The position numbers and the translations under genes are program-made. A stretch of 64,000 bases of DNA, taken from assembly GCF_001183605.1 (NCBI RefSeq), contig NZ_LFXJ01000005.1:2114809-2178808 (forward strand), written 5' to 3'. The notes under the pieces were generated by a model. The model searched no databases. It saw nothing but the letters and a program-made list of their open reading frames with translations, and had not been told where the DNA came from. Below, one piece after another: positions 33,092 to 41,272 of this stretch. Origin of the DNA: Lysinibacillus xylanilyticus (GTDB lineage Bacteria > Bacillota > Bacilli > Bacillales_A > Planococcaceae). Every line of letters starts with the position of its first letter. Positions within the stretch are counted from its first letter, which is position 1.

Positions 33092-33688
33092 CTAATTCGG
33101 CAAATATTTGCGCCACCTAATTGAGAAGATGGCTAGAAAAATGCATATAATTGATAGCCAAAAAGTAAAGTAGCCAATATAGCTCGTATAATTTTCTAAA
33201 TCACGATACATCGGCATTTGGCCAAATACATAATCAATCACATCATTATGCAATGTCCATACCGCTGCCACGGCAATATGCCAATATGAAAAAACATATT
33301 TACCGAGATACAGAATTGCTTGCGCAGCCATCGCAAAATGTGAGCCCACGAGCATCCAGCCTTGCCAACCAATTGATCCAGTTTCAATCAACGTCCAAAT
33401 ATTCATAACATCAGCCCAAATTCCATACTTCACTAATGTAATAAGGGCTAGCACTTCCATTAGCGGCCATTTTTTATTCATAATCCAAGCTAACAATACA
33501 AAGCAAAAGAATAAGCTAGCTGTCGGGCTATCCGGCACAAAAATATAAAAAATTGGCTTCGTGATGGCAAGCTGCCATCCATACCAATAATAACCGTAAA
33601 TAGTTCCTAATAGATTAATAATTAGTAATAGTATTAAAAATGACTTATGTGTAAGGAGATACCAGATGTTTGCTCGTGTAATTTGCAT
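33092..33688 (-). CDS. ypjA: DUF1405 membrane protein YpjA
   Basis: The 198-residue protein has about six membrane helices and the conserved DUF1405 features NLLGTIYGYYWYGWQL, FVPDSPTASLFF and VWTLHNDVIDY. Function is unknown. In B. subtilis ypjA follows qcrABC; here it also lies downstream of qcrC, but 711 bases of repeat-rich DNA separate them. Start: ATG at 33688 (MQITRANIW) with AAGGAG nearby. Confidence 0.85.
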   Translation of the reverse strand: MQITRANIWYLLTHKSFLILLLIINLLGTIYGYYWYGWQLAITKPIFYIFVPDSPTASLFFCFVLLAWIMNKKWPLMEVLALITLVKYGIWADVMNIWTLIETGSIGWQGWMLVGSHFAMAAQAILYLGKYVFSYWHIAVAAVWTLHNDVIDYVFGQMPMYRDLENYTSYIGYFTFWLSIICIFLAIFSIRWRKYLPN

Positions 33689-33807
33689 ATTTAAACTCCT
33701 TTATCTTCTGTCTTTACTAAGATGCCTTTTTTAACTGTTATTATGTATAAAATAGTCTTTAATTTGCCACTTACTATCGAAAATGAATATTGGCAGTACT
33801 TTTCCCA

Positions 33808-33985
33808 AATCCATAACGTGGGGTTGATTTCCGTTCTGACTGAGCGAATCAGATAAGACGCTTCGCTCCAAGTCTCATCTGTGACGTTGCTTTCCAGGAG
33901 CCGCCTAAGCCTTCAATCCAATCAATAAGATATGCATTGGCTTACGTTTTAACAAATGACATCACAAACTTTTGTAGAAGCTATT
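33808..33985. repeat. Family B repeat
   Basis: ATAACGTGGGGTTGATTTCC then GTTCTGACTGAGCG, an AGATAAGACG / GTCTCATCT region, CAGGAGCCGCCTAAGCCTTC and an end CAAACTTTTGTAGAAGC that matches the last part of the copy at 7160. The central GCTTTCGC module is missing. Confidence 0.7.
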
Positions 33986-34000
33986 TTTCTAGCATTTCCT

Positions 34001-34090
34001 ATCAATTATGCCTCGGCATAATTGTAGCTGTCACTACGCTTTAGCGCAGATAAACAATGCGTCCGGAATCCGCTGAAAGAAGTTAAAAAT
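34001..34090. repeat. Family A repeat with an inserted CACTACGCTTTAGCG module
   Basis: Head arms CAATTATGCC/GGCATAATTG, then GTAGCTGTCACTACGCTTTA, GCGCAGATAAACAATGCG, TCCGGAATCCGCTGAAAGAA and GTTAAAA. The long internal modules are missing. Between 34091 and 34360 I see no gene; a GGTCCTGCCCTTTTCGC stretch has no match here. Confidence 0.75.
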
Positions 34091-34360
34091 AGACCACATC
34101 AAATGTTAGGATAGGCACTATGTGTAGCTCCACATAAATTCATATGACGGTCCTGCCCTTTTCGCTAACTTACTGGCCTAGCCTCCTCGGTTTGTTCACA
34201 CAAATACTGTCGGATCTTGACTAGCAATTTATTTCGGCAAGAGTAGCGAATCATTTTCTATTATATCAAATAGTATGTATTTCCTAACAAATTTTATAGG
34301 ACAAAAATATTTTGCGGGAACTTTTTTTATGTTGTAACAGTCACGTTATTATGTAAGAAG

Positions 34361-34390
34361 AAAAAAAGAGCCAGTTTCCTGACTCTTTTA
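34361..34390 (-). terminator. Terminator of qcrABC
   Basis: AAAAGAGCCAG and CTGACTCTTTT form a hairpin with one mismatch; the minus strand continues into TTTTTTCTTC. It starts 10 bases after the qcrC stop. Confidence 0.85.
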
Positions 34391-34399
34391 AATCAAAGC

Positions 34400-35194
34400 T
34401 TATTTCTTAGCCTTCAAGCTCGCAATAAATTCAGCTAATTGCTTCGCTTCTTCATCTGTACCTTTGAATTGACCAGGTGGCATTCCACCACGACCATTAT
34501 GAATAATATCTTCAACTTGTTCAGCTGTTAGCTCATTACCAACTAATTTTGGAGCAGCTGGGCCACCTTTTAAATCAGCAGCATGACATCCGATACAAGA
34601 TTTAGCTTGGTCTCCTGAGTCACCATTCCAAATTGCAAATCCTGGAAGCGATTCATCAATATCAACATCAACTTCTTCTACAATTGCACCCATTGCTTTT
34701 TGAGCTTCCCAGTCATGGTTAGCAACCGCTTCCCATGTTAGGTAAAACATAGCTGCCAGTGTCAATAACATAAACCCTGTTGGTAACGGACGTTTAGATG
34801 GACGACGTTCTGGACTTTTATCTAAAAATGGCATTAATAATAGCGCTCCAAATGCAAGACCTGGAATTACAATTGCTCCAATAACATTATATGGACCTGA
34901 AGCATATGAATATTTTAATAATTGATACATGAATAAGAAGTACCAGTCCGGTAATGGCACGTATGCTCTTGTTGGATCAGCTGGTCCTTCAAGTGGTGAT
35001 GGATGTGCAACTGTCAAAATTAAATAAGCAATTAAAAATACAGCACCAACCATCCATTCTTTAAGTAAGAAGTTTGGCCAGAAAGCTTCCGTCTTACCTG
35101 GATATTCGGAATAATCCTTTGGAACGTTCGGCATTCTGTGATTCGCTTTAATACGAGAATCACCAACAAATTTCATTCCTTTTCCGCGATGCAT
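34400..35194 (-). CDS. qcrC: Menaquinol-cytochrome c reductase cytochrome b/c subunit QcrC
   Basis: QcrC supplies the C-terminal part of cytochrome b (subunit IV-like) fused to a cytochrome c domain, in the Gram-positive bc complex that passes electrons from menaquinol to cytochrome c. The 264-residue protein has membrane helices at about 47-63, 103-123 and 139-155, the quinol-site motif LPDWYF (81-86), and a C-terminal haem c motif C200-IGC-H204 with likely axial Met238 (GGMPPGQF). Start: ATG 35194 after AAAGGAGGGG. It follows qcrB by 42 bases. Confidence 0.95.
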   Translation of the reverse strand: MHRGKGMKFVGDSRIKANHRMPNVPKDYSEYPGKTEAFWPNFLLKEWMVGAVFLIAYLILTVAHPSPLEGPADPTRAYVPLPDWYFLFMYQLLKYSYASGPYNVIGAIVIPGLAFGALLLMPFLDKSPERRPSKRPLPTGFMLLTLAAMFYLTWEAVANHDWEAQKAMGAIVEEVDVDIDESLPGFAIWNGDSGDQAKSCIGCHAADLKGGPAAPKLVGNELTAEQVEDIIHNGRGGMPPGQFKGTDEEAKQLAEFIASLKAKK

Positions 35195-35236
35195 TATGTC
35201 CCCTCCTTTAAAAAATCATCGAACCGTCAAGAACTA

Positions 35237-35911
35237 TTACAACGGCCCTGAAATTCCTTGACGACGAATCATGATAAAGTGTGCTGCAAGTAACCCAAAC
35301 AATACTGCAGGTAAGAAGAATACATGAATCGCAAAGAATCGTGTTAACGTTTGAGCACCAAGAATAGTTGAGTCACCCGCTAATAAGATTTTAATCCATT
35401 CACCGATAAACGGTACAGATGCAGCAATTTCGATACCTACTTTTGTAGCGAATAATGCTTTCATATCCCAAGGTAATAAGTATCCTGTAAAGCCAAGACC
35501 CATCATTACACCGAAAATACCTACACCAACCATCCAGTTTAATTCACGAGGTTTCTTATAAGAACCTGTAAAGAACACGCGAAGTGTATGTAAGAACATC
35601 ATTACGATTACTAATGAAGCTCCCCAGTGGTGCATACCGCGTACGATTTCACCAAATGCTACTTCGTTTTGTAAATAATAAACTGATTTCCAAGCATTCA
35701 CTACGTCTGGTACATAGTACATTGTTAAGAACATACCTGATAGTATTTGAATCACTGTGATGAAGAAAGTTAATCCACCAAAACAGTAAACGAATGCTGA
35801 AAAATGGTGTGCAGGGTTCACGTGCTCTGGCACTTCGTGGTCGGCAATATCACGCCAAATAGGTGTAATATCTAAGCGTTCATCGACCCAATCATAAATT
35901 TTATTTAGCAC
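35237..35911 (-). CDS. qcrB: Menaquinol-cytochrome c reductase cytochrome b subunit QcrB
   Basis: This 224-residue cytochrome b6-type protein has four membrane helices. Haem ligands are His94 or His95 with His108 (GMHHWGASLVIVMMFLHTL) and His196 with His211 (IHVFFLPAVLFGLLAAHF), the latter 14 residues apart as in b6-type proteins. GFTGYLLPWD is the conserved quinol-site region. Start: GTG at 35911 (VLNKIYDW) with AAGGGGG upstream. Second gene of qcrABC. Confidence 0.95.
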   Translation of the reverse strand: MLNKIYDWVDERLDITPIWRDIADHEVPEHVNPAHHFSAFVYCFGGLTFFITVIQILSGMFLTMYYVPDVVNAWKSVYYLQNEVAFGEIVRGMHHWGASLVIVMMFLHTLRVFFTGSYKKPRELNWMVGVGIFGVMMGLGFTGYLLPWDMKALFATKVGIEIAASVPFIGEWIKILLAGDSTILGAQTLTRFFAIHVFFLPAVLFGLLAAHFIMIRRQGISGPL

Positions 35912-35928
35912 TGTTTTGTACCCCCTTA

Positions 35929-36432
35929 CTAAACTAGAGTATTTGCTTTAGTTGGACCAAGCAATAAGTAACCTGCTTCTTCTTTAACTTCATATTCATC
36001 CAACGGACCTGTTGGTGGTGTTCCTGGTATGTTTTTACCATTTTTCTCATAACGGCCACCGTGACAAGGACAGAAGAATTGATCTGGGTATTCTGAATTT
36101 TCTCCCCAGTTCACCATACATCCTAAATGCTTACAAACAGGAGATAGTGCAACGATTTGATCGCCTTGTTTGAAAACCCATGCTACGTTTGTTACTTCTG
36201 ATTTGTACCATGCATCAACTTGTTCAAATTTTAAGTCAACTTTAACAGGTTTGTCAGTAATATCTGCGATTTTATGCTCTGTTTTAATAAAGTCCCCACC
36301 ACCATGTTTTTGTAGTACTGGGTCTATCGCAAAACGAATCATTGGCATCAGCATACCTGCCGCCATAAAGCCACCTACACCAGTTAGTGTATAGCTTAGG
36401 AATTGACGACGAGAAACTCGATTATTACTCAT
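35929..36432 (-). CDS. qcrA: Menaquinol-cytochrome c reductase Rieske iron-sulfur subunit QcrA
   Basis: The 167-residue protein begins with a twin-arginine-type anchor (SRRQFLSYTLTGVGGFMAAG) and has the two Rieske boxes C100-K-H102-LGC105 and C121-PC-H124-GG that bind the [2Fe-2S] cluster outside the membrane. It is the first gene of qcrABC. The ATG at 36432 follows GAGGGGGG. A 154-base gap separates it from ypiF. Confidence 0.95.
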   Translation of the reverse strand: MSNNRVSRRQFLSYTLTGVGGFMAAGMLMPMIRFAIDPVLQKHGGGDFIKTEHKIADITDKPVKVDLKFEQVDAWYKSEVTNVAWVFKQGDQIVALSPVCKHLGCMVNWGENSEYPDQFFCPCHGGRYEKNGKNIPGTPPTGPLDEYEVKEEAGYLLLGPTKANTLV

Positions 36433-36586
36433 TTTTTTCCCCCCTCTAACTTAAAGGTCAGTCCAACGGACATGCTTTTACAAATAGTAATACTAGGACA
36501 TATCTATGATATATCAACTCCATAGCTTGGTCAATATAGCATTCTGTGGAAAGTTGGAGAATGTGAACATTTATTGAAACAAATTG

Positions 36587-37036
36587 TTAAATCTGTGTCC
36601 ATTTGGTCGAAAGCATCGGAATCACTTGTCGCAATTGATCTTCGAGAATGGAGTTTTTCACACCTTTATCCATACTTTCTAACGGAATCGCTGGAAGCCA
36701 AATAACATTTACTTCATCTCCAATATTTGTCCAAAAATGGTCACAAGTAATGAAGAACACATGCTTAAAACCAGCATTATGTAATTGTGTCTCTAATTGC
36801 CTTGGCATATCTTCGTTTTTTAAGGTCGAACTATACGAAAATGGTGGCATCAGTAGTAGACGACCTTTAAACTGTTGTTCGATAAATGATGTAAGCGATA
36901 ACAAAAAATCCGCGTCGGTACCACTCTGTTTCATTTTTTCAGGAGTTAAATCGACGGTTACGAGTGGAACAATTGCTGTATCGATAAAGTCCTTCTGTGC
37001 TATAAACGATGTCACATCACTTGCATTAAAATACAT
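36587..37036 (-). CDS. ypiF: DUF2487 protein YpiF
   Basis: This soluble protein of 149 residues is the conserved YpiF/DUF2487 family of Bacillaceae, found between ypiB and qcrA in B. subtilis. It shows alternating alpha/beta pattern with LLLMPPFSYSS and HVFFITCDHFWTNIGD; no catalytic motif is evident and function is unknown. Start: ATG 37036 (MYFNASDVTSF) with AGAGGAGG 8 bases upstream; an in-frame ATG at 37060 precedes the ribosome binding site. Upstream lies a 490-base repeat. Confidence 0.85.
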   Translation of the reverse strand: MYFNASDVTSFIAQKDFIDTAIVPLVTVDLTPEKMKQSGTDADFLLSLTSFIEQQFKGRLLLMPPFSYSSTLKNEDMPRQLETQLHNAGFKHVFFITCDHFWTNIGDEVNVIWLPAIPLESMDKGVKNSILEDQLRQVIPMLSTKWTQI

Positions 37037-37062
37037 CTGACAAACCTCCTCTTGTTGCATAA

Positions 37063-37553
37063 ATCAATTTTGCTTTGGCGTAATTGTTTGCTGTCGCTTC
37101 GCTTTCACTATAGATAAACAATGCGTCCGGATTTTGAATTGTGCACAGGCTTGCCACGAGGGCCGACACGATGTCGGTCATTTCGGTAATGCCACAGGAC
37201 GTGGCGTTTTTACCGACGCAGGTCAGTTAGCCATTTTCGCAGGATGCGAAGGTTTTAGGCTAAGATCCTTTAGTCCTTCCTTTCAAAATCCGTGACATTC
37301 GCCGGGGCTTTAGGCCAACATTTGTTTTTGGTGCGAAAGCGTAGTGCTAACGCAGCGGCAGCAACATTATGTTGGTCACTCAGTCGTTGTTGTTGTTGTT
37401 GTTGTTGTTGTTGTTGCTGCCGCTACGCTTTCGCACAGTTAAAACCCTATTGCTGCCGCTACGCTTTCGCACAGATAAATTGCCACAGGACGTGGCGTTC
37501 TTAGACTGAGTTCCTCTATTTCAGTGGGGTACGGTACACCACTGAATGAAGAT
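37063..37553. repeat. Longest family A repeat copy, with most modules and several inserted units
   Basis: In order: head variant ATCAATTTTGCTTTGGCG, a TGCTGTCGCTTCGCTTTCAC unit, GCGTCCGGATTTTGAATTG, arms CCGACA/TGTCGG, CACAGGACGTGGCG, ACCGACGCAGGTCAGTTAGC, CCGTGACATTCGCCGGGGCT, a GTGCGAAAGCGTAGTGC unit, the (GTT)10 tract, then two reversed units GCTGCCGCTACGCTTTCGC (near 37418 and 37452), CACAGGACGTGGCGTTCTTA and a final TTTCAGTGGGG...CCACTGAA hairpin followed by TGAAGAT. Units in opposite orientation could fold on each other. It fills the gap between ypiF and ypiB; the 70-codon frame across it is not a gene. Confidence 0.85.
37386..37415. repeat. (GTT)10 triplet microsatellite inside the family A repeat
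   Basis: Ten perfect GTT triplets. The related copy at 39600-39897 has only three at the same place (after CAGTC), so the tract expanded in this copy. Confidence 0.95.
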
Positions 37554-37669
37554 AAAAAAATGCCCTTCTCCACTCTTCAATAGGATAGCCAATAAAAAGT
37601 GAAAACAATCATTCACTTGTTATGTTATCATATTGAGGTAGATAAAGGACATTCAATTTTTACTTATAA

Positions 37670-38227
37670 CTAACGTAAATTAGCCGTTTCCTTTAAAGCT
37701 TGTAACAAATTAGACAATTCATAAAAGCGCTCTTCATCTCCTTGATCGAGGGCTTCATCAATTTGCGCGAGTAATTTTTCTTCTTGGAATACGAGTAAGC
37801 TGTTGGATAGCAGCTCTTCTGCCAGTACACGATCTTTTTCACTAACAATCAGTGCTTCTGGCATATAAGGGTTTTCTTCAAGAACTGCTAAGTATTGTGC
37901 ACTTGGTGGTATATTTGGAAAATTCAATTGTATATACATATCTTCATGTTCATGTAAACGTAAATCATGAAAGGATTTCTCAGCATCTGCTGTCATTACA
38001 TTGCCTTTGTAAAAACGAAACGGCACACCTGTTGAGTCAACTGTTGACATTACCATTGCTCTGGGGCAATAGTGAGCTTCTTCAACAAACCGAATTCGTT
38101 TCAATAACTCATCGTTACTTAATAAGTAATTCAAAATCCATACACACTCACGACGTTTCAATTGATAATTTTTTAAAAACCATCTAACAAATGCTTTTTT
38201 ATCGACAACTGATACAGAAGCAGTCAT
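37670..38227 (-). CDS. ypiB: UPF0302 protein YpiB
   Basis: The 185-residue soluble protein belongs to the UPF0302/YpiB family of Bacillales. It has FVRWFLKNYQLKRRECVWIL (the conserved N-terminal block), FYKGNVMTADAEKSFHDLRL and a C-terminal acidic IDEAL-like helix (LLAQIDEALDQGDEERFYEL). IDEAL domains also occur in ComK-regulating proteins. Function is not established. Start: ATG 38227, 7 bases after GGAGGG; a GTG two codons upstream is too near. It follows ypiA by 14 bases. Confidence 0.88.
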   Translation of the reverse strand: MTASVSVVDKKAFVRWFLKNYQLKRRECVWILNYLLSNDELLKRIRFVEEAHYCPRAMVMSTVDSTGVPFRFYKGNVMTADAEKSFHDLRLHEHEDMYIQLNFPNIPPSAQYLAVLEENPYMPEALIVSEKDRVLAEELLSNSLLVFQEEKLLAQIDEALDQGDEERFYELSNLLQALKETANLR

Positions 38228-38241
38228 ACCCACTCCCTCCT

Positions 38242-39504
38242 TTACTCAAATTCTAAGGTTTCTAACTTCTCTTGCCACTCCAGTTCACCCGGTTGAATAG
38301 TTATTAATTGACCGAGTACTTCTTTAGCTTCTAAACGCTTTCCTTCCTCTAATAAGAAATAAACATATTTTTCTAAAAATGTTGCGTCTTCCTTAAAATC
38401 ATTATATGCCAAACGGTAAAATTCGTATGCACGGTCGTACAATTCTAAATTTTCATATGCAGCCGCAGCAAATGGGTATAATGTGCTCCATTCAAAATCA
38501 TTTTTTTGCAATGTTTCAAATAATTCTATTACATCCTCATGACGCTCTTGTTGTGCCAACACAGAGATCAATGCTAATACTGCTTCCATGTATTCAGGAT
38601 CTAAGGCGATGGCTTCACGTAGATGCTGCTCGCCCTCAGCTGGCAAACCAGTTTTTAAAGCCATTTTACCCGCGAATAAGAATAAGGACTTATCGTATTC
38701 GTCACGCTTTAATCCTTCCAGAATGGCAGCGTATGCTTTTTTATTGTCCTCCGTCATTGTATAGCTTTCAGCAAGCAATAAATAGGCAGAGAAATAATCA
38801 GGGTCCAATTCTTTTAATTCCTCTAATTGTTTAATGGCCATTTCATATTTTTGTGATTGAAAGGCTGAATACGCCGCACCAAATAAAACATCTGGCTTCA
38901 CTTCATCATCAAGTGCTTTTAAATAGTAATCTAAGGCCGTTTCATAGGCAGCTCCTGCACGATACACCTCAGCAAGTCGTTCAGTAAGACTTACCCCAGC
39001 AAATTCAACCTGTTGTTCATACAATTCTTCATATAGTCTCGCAGCCTCTAAAAAACGACCCGTTTCAAATAAAAGCTCCGCTTTAGCAAATTGTAATAAT
39101 GGCTCATCAGGTAATATTGATAGTGCCTCATTGATGCGCATTTCTGCTACTTCAAACAATCCTTGCATTTGATAATAATCCGCTAACACCAATAATGCTT
39201 GAGGATATTCCGGAGCTGTCTCCTCTACCTCTAATAAAAAATCTAACGCTTCATCTTCATCGCCAAGTTCCATTAAAACGTTTGCACGATCAATTTTCAA
39301 TTGTGCCTCTTCTGGGAATAAAAATTGTAAATGCTCAAGTACACGGTCAGCTTCTTTCATATATCCATACTGCATAAAAACTTCAGCTAGCGCATAAATG
39401 TCCTCAGGTAGCTCTTTCGTTAAAAATGTTTCAAGTAGCTGTTCAATTAATGCTAAGTCACCTTGTTCAAGTGCTTGCATCATTTCAGTCATCGAATTGT
39501 TCAC
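38242..39504 (-). CDS. ypiA: Tetratricopeptide-repeat protein YpiA
   Basis: The 420-residue acidic protein is made almost wholly of TPR helices (repeats with the pattern A..Y...G....A: EVFMQYGYMKEADRVLEHLQ, ALLVLADYYQMQGLFEVAEM, LAEVYRAGAAYETALDYYLK and others). It is probably a protein-binding scaffold; partner unknown. By position it is YpiA, upstream of ypiB. Start: GTG at 39504 (VNNSMTEMMQAL) has AGGTG at 7 bases; an ATG two codons earlier (39510) overlaps that signal, so GTG is preferred with modest certainty. Confidence 0.85.
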   Translation of the reverse strand: MNNSMTEMMQALEQGDLALIEQLLETFLTKELPEDIYALAEVFMQYGYMKEADRVLEHLQFLFPEEAQLKIDRANVLMELGDEDEALDFLLEVEETAPEYPQALLVLADYYQMQGLFEVAEMRINEALSILPDEPLLQFAKAELLFETGRFLEAARLYEELYEQQVEFAGVSLTERLAEVYRAGAAYETALDYYLKALDDEVKPDVLFGAAYSAFQSQKYEMAIKQLEELKELDPDYFSAYLLLAESYTMTEDNKKAYAAILEGLKRDEYDKSLFLFAGKMALKTGLPAEGEQHLREAIALDPEYMEAVLALISVLAQQERHEDVIELFETLQKNDFEWSTLYPFAAAAYENLELYDRAYEFYRLAYNDFKEDATFLEKYVYFLLEEGKRLEAKEVLGQLITIQPGELEWQEKLETLEFE

Positions 39505-39561
39505 AGTCATTCACCTATTCTTTCATTAATATCTTTATGCTACAAAACATTTTCTCTTGAA

Positions 39562-39594
39562 ACAAGAAAAAACTCCCCAAAAGACTTGGGGAGT
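39562..39594 (-). terminator. Terminator of the aro operon
   Basis: ACTCCCCA (39572-39579) and TGGGGAGT (39587-39594) form a tight stem; the minus strand follows with TTTTTTCTTG. It lies about 320 bases beyond the aroA stop, with a family A repeat in between, so the repeat is probably within the 3' end of the aro mRNA. Confidence 0.8.
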
Positions 39595-39599
39595 CAAGG

Positions 39600-39897
39600 A
39601 TCAATTTCGCCTTGGCGTAATTGCGCCCGGATTTTGAATTGTGTCCTCACAATTCATTCCTTTAAAAATCCGTGACATCCGCCGGAGGCTTTGGGCCAAC
39701 ACGATGTTGGTCATTCAGTCGTTGTTGTTGCTGTCGCACAGATAGAACCCTGTTGCTGTCGCTTCGCTTTCGCACAGATAAATTGCCACAGGACGTGGCG
39801 TTCTTAGACTTTCAGTAGGTGCTTGGTATATCCACTAAAAAGGAACCCCCAACCGCATTCATCATTCCACCTTTAAAGGTGGGATTCTTCTACTGAA
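39600..39897. repeat. Family A repeat between aroA and its terminator
   Basis: Head variant ATCAATTTCGCCTTGGCG, then GCGCCCGGATTTTGAATTG, CCGTGACATCCGCCGGAGGC, arms CCAACA/TGTTGG, a (GTT)3 tract, two TGTCGC...CGCACAGATA units, CACAGGACGTGGCGTTCTTA, and a final CCACCTTTAAAGGTGG hairpin followed by CTGAATGAAGAT (family C end). Confidence 0.85.
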
Positions 39898-39910
39898 TGA
39901 AGATATAACA

Positions 39911-41197
39911 TTACTTTACTTCCTCTACATGCTCGAAAAACGATGGATAAGAAACCGCAATACATTCTGCGTCATCTAAAACTACAGCTCCATCTGTTAT
40001 AAGTGCTGCAACAGCGCCCATCATTCCTATACGATGATCACCATAGGTTTGAAGGCTAGCACCACGTAATGGGGTTGGTCCTTGAATAACCATTCCATCC
40101 TCAGTCGCTTCAATATTAGCACCTAATTTTTTCAATTCATCCACTACAGCCGTTATCCGATCTGTTTCCTTCACTTTTAATTCCTCGGCATCCTTAATAA
40201 TAGTTTTGCCGTTTGCCTGCGTTGCTAATAAAGCAAGGATCGGGATTTCATCAATTAGACGAGGAATAATATCTCCCTCAATTGTAGTTCCTTCTAATGT
40301 TGATGTTTCGATTGTAATTGTTGCTGTCGGCTCTGATTGGCTATCTTCATTCGGCATAACAGTTATCGATGCGCCCATATTATGAAGCACTTCGATGATA
40401 CCATCTCGTGTTGGATTAATTCCGACATTTTCTAGCGTTATTTTACTATCCTCACAGATAGCTCCTGCTACTAAGAAAAAGGCTGCAGATGAAATATCAC
40501 CTGGTACAGAAACATGCGTCCCTGTTAAAGTTTGCCCTCCTTTTAATGAAATAACACCATCCACCTCATCAACCTTGGCACCAAATTGACGTAGCATTCG
40601 CTCAGTATGATCTCGAGATACTTCAATTTCTCGCACAATTGTAGTACCTTCTGCTCGTAAACCAGCAAGTAAAACAGCTGACTTCACCTGCGCACTTGCA
40701 ACAGGCATATGGTAATCAATAGCTTGTAATACTGTACCTTGAATGGCTAATGGCGTATATTGTCCATCTGCCCTTCCAGTAATGTGTGCACCCATTTGAC
40801 GTAACGGATCAATAACACGGCGCATCGGTCGCTTTCCAATAGACGCATCCCCTGTCATTACTGAATGTACAGTAGATCCAGCTAGAATTCCTAACATTAA
40901 GCGTGTCGTTGTACCAGAATTCCCTGTGTATAGTACCTCTGTAGGCTCTTGCCACCCCTCTATACCTGGGCTATCGATGGATACATTTGTTCCTTCTACG
41001 TCAATCTTCACACCGAGCTTGCGGAAGCAATCAATTGTACTTAAACAATCCTCACCCAATAAAAAGCCGTCAACTGTTGTTTTACCCGTTGCAATAGCTC
41101 CAAACATAACGGAACGGTGAGAGATAGATTTATCACCTGGAATCGTTAAAGTCCCTTGTAAGGAAGGCTTATCATATTGTAATACTTTTTCACTCAT
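39911..41197 (-). CDS. aroA: 3-phosphoshikimate 1-carboxyvinyltransferase (EPSP synthase)
   Basis: The enzyme (named AroE in B. subtilis) joins shikimate-3-phosphate and phosphoenolpyruvate in the sixth shikimate step. The 428-residue protein has the N-terminal [19 protein letters not shown], the glyphosate-region [29 protein letters not shown] and [10 protein letters not shown]. The last gene of the aroC-aroB-aroH-hisC-tyrA-aroA group, 75 bases after tyrA. The short hairpin GAAAGCG/CGCTTTC in that gap has no good T run. Start: ATG 41197. Confidence 0.95.
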   Translation of the reverse strand: MSEKVLQYDKPSLQGTLTIPGDKSISHRSVMFGAIATGKTTVDGFLLGEDCLSTIDCFRKLGVKIDVEGTNVSIDSPGIEGWQEPTEVLYTGNSGTTTRLMLGILAGSTVHSVMTGDASIGKRPMRRVIDPLRQMGAHITGRADGQYTPLAIQGTVLQAIDYHMPVASAQVKSAVLLAGLRAEGTTIVREIEVSRDHTERMLRQFGAKVDEVDGVISLKGGQTLTGTHVSVPGDISSAAFFLVAGAICEDSKITLENVGINPTRDGIIEVLHNMGASITVMPNEDSQSEPTATITIETSTLEGTTIEGDIIPRLIDEIPILALLATQANGKTIIKDAEELKVKETDRITAVVDELKKLGANIEATEDGMVIQGPTPLRGASLQTYGDHRIGMMGAVAALITDGAVVLDDAECIAVSYPSFFEHVEEVK

Positions 41198-41272
41198 CGT
41201 TTTCTTCCCTCCAATATGAAGATAGAAAGCGCCGTAATTCCGACGCTTTCTTCCAAACAGGCATTTCTTTGC

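Noticed and set aside
37292..37504. 70-codon plus-strand frame with a poly-Cys run
   Set aside because: The cysteine run is the (GTT)10 tract read out of frame; the frame is repeat sequence only.
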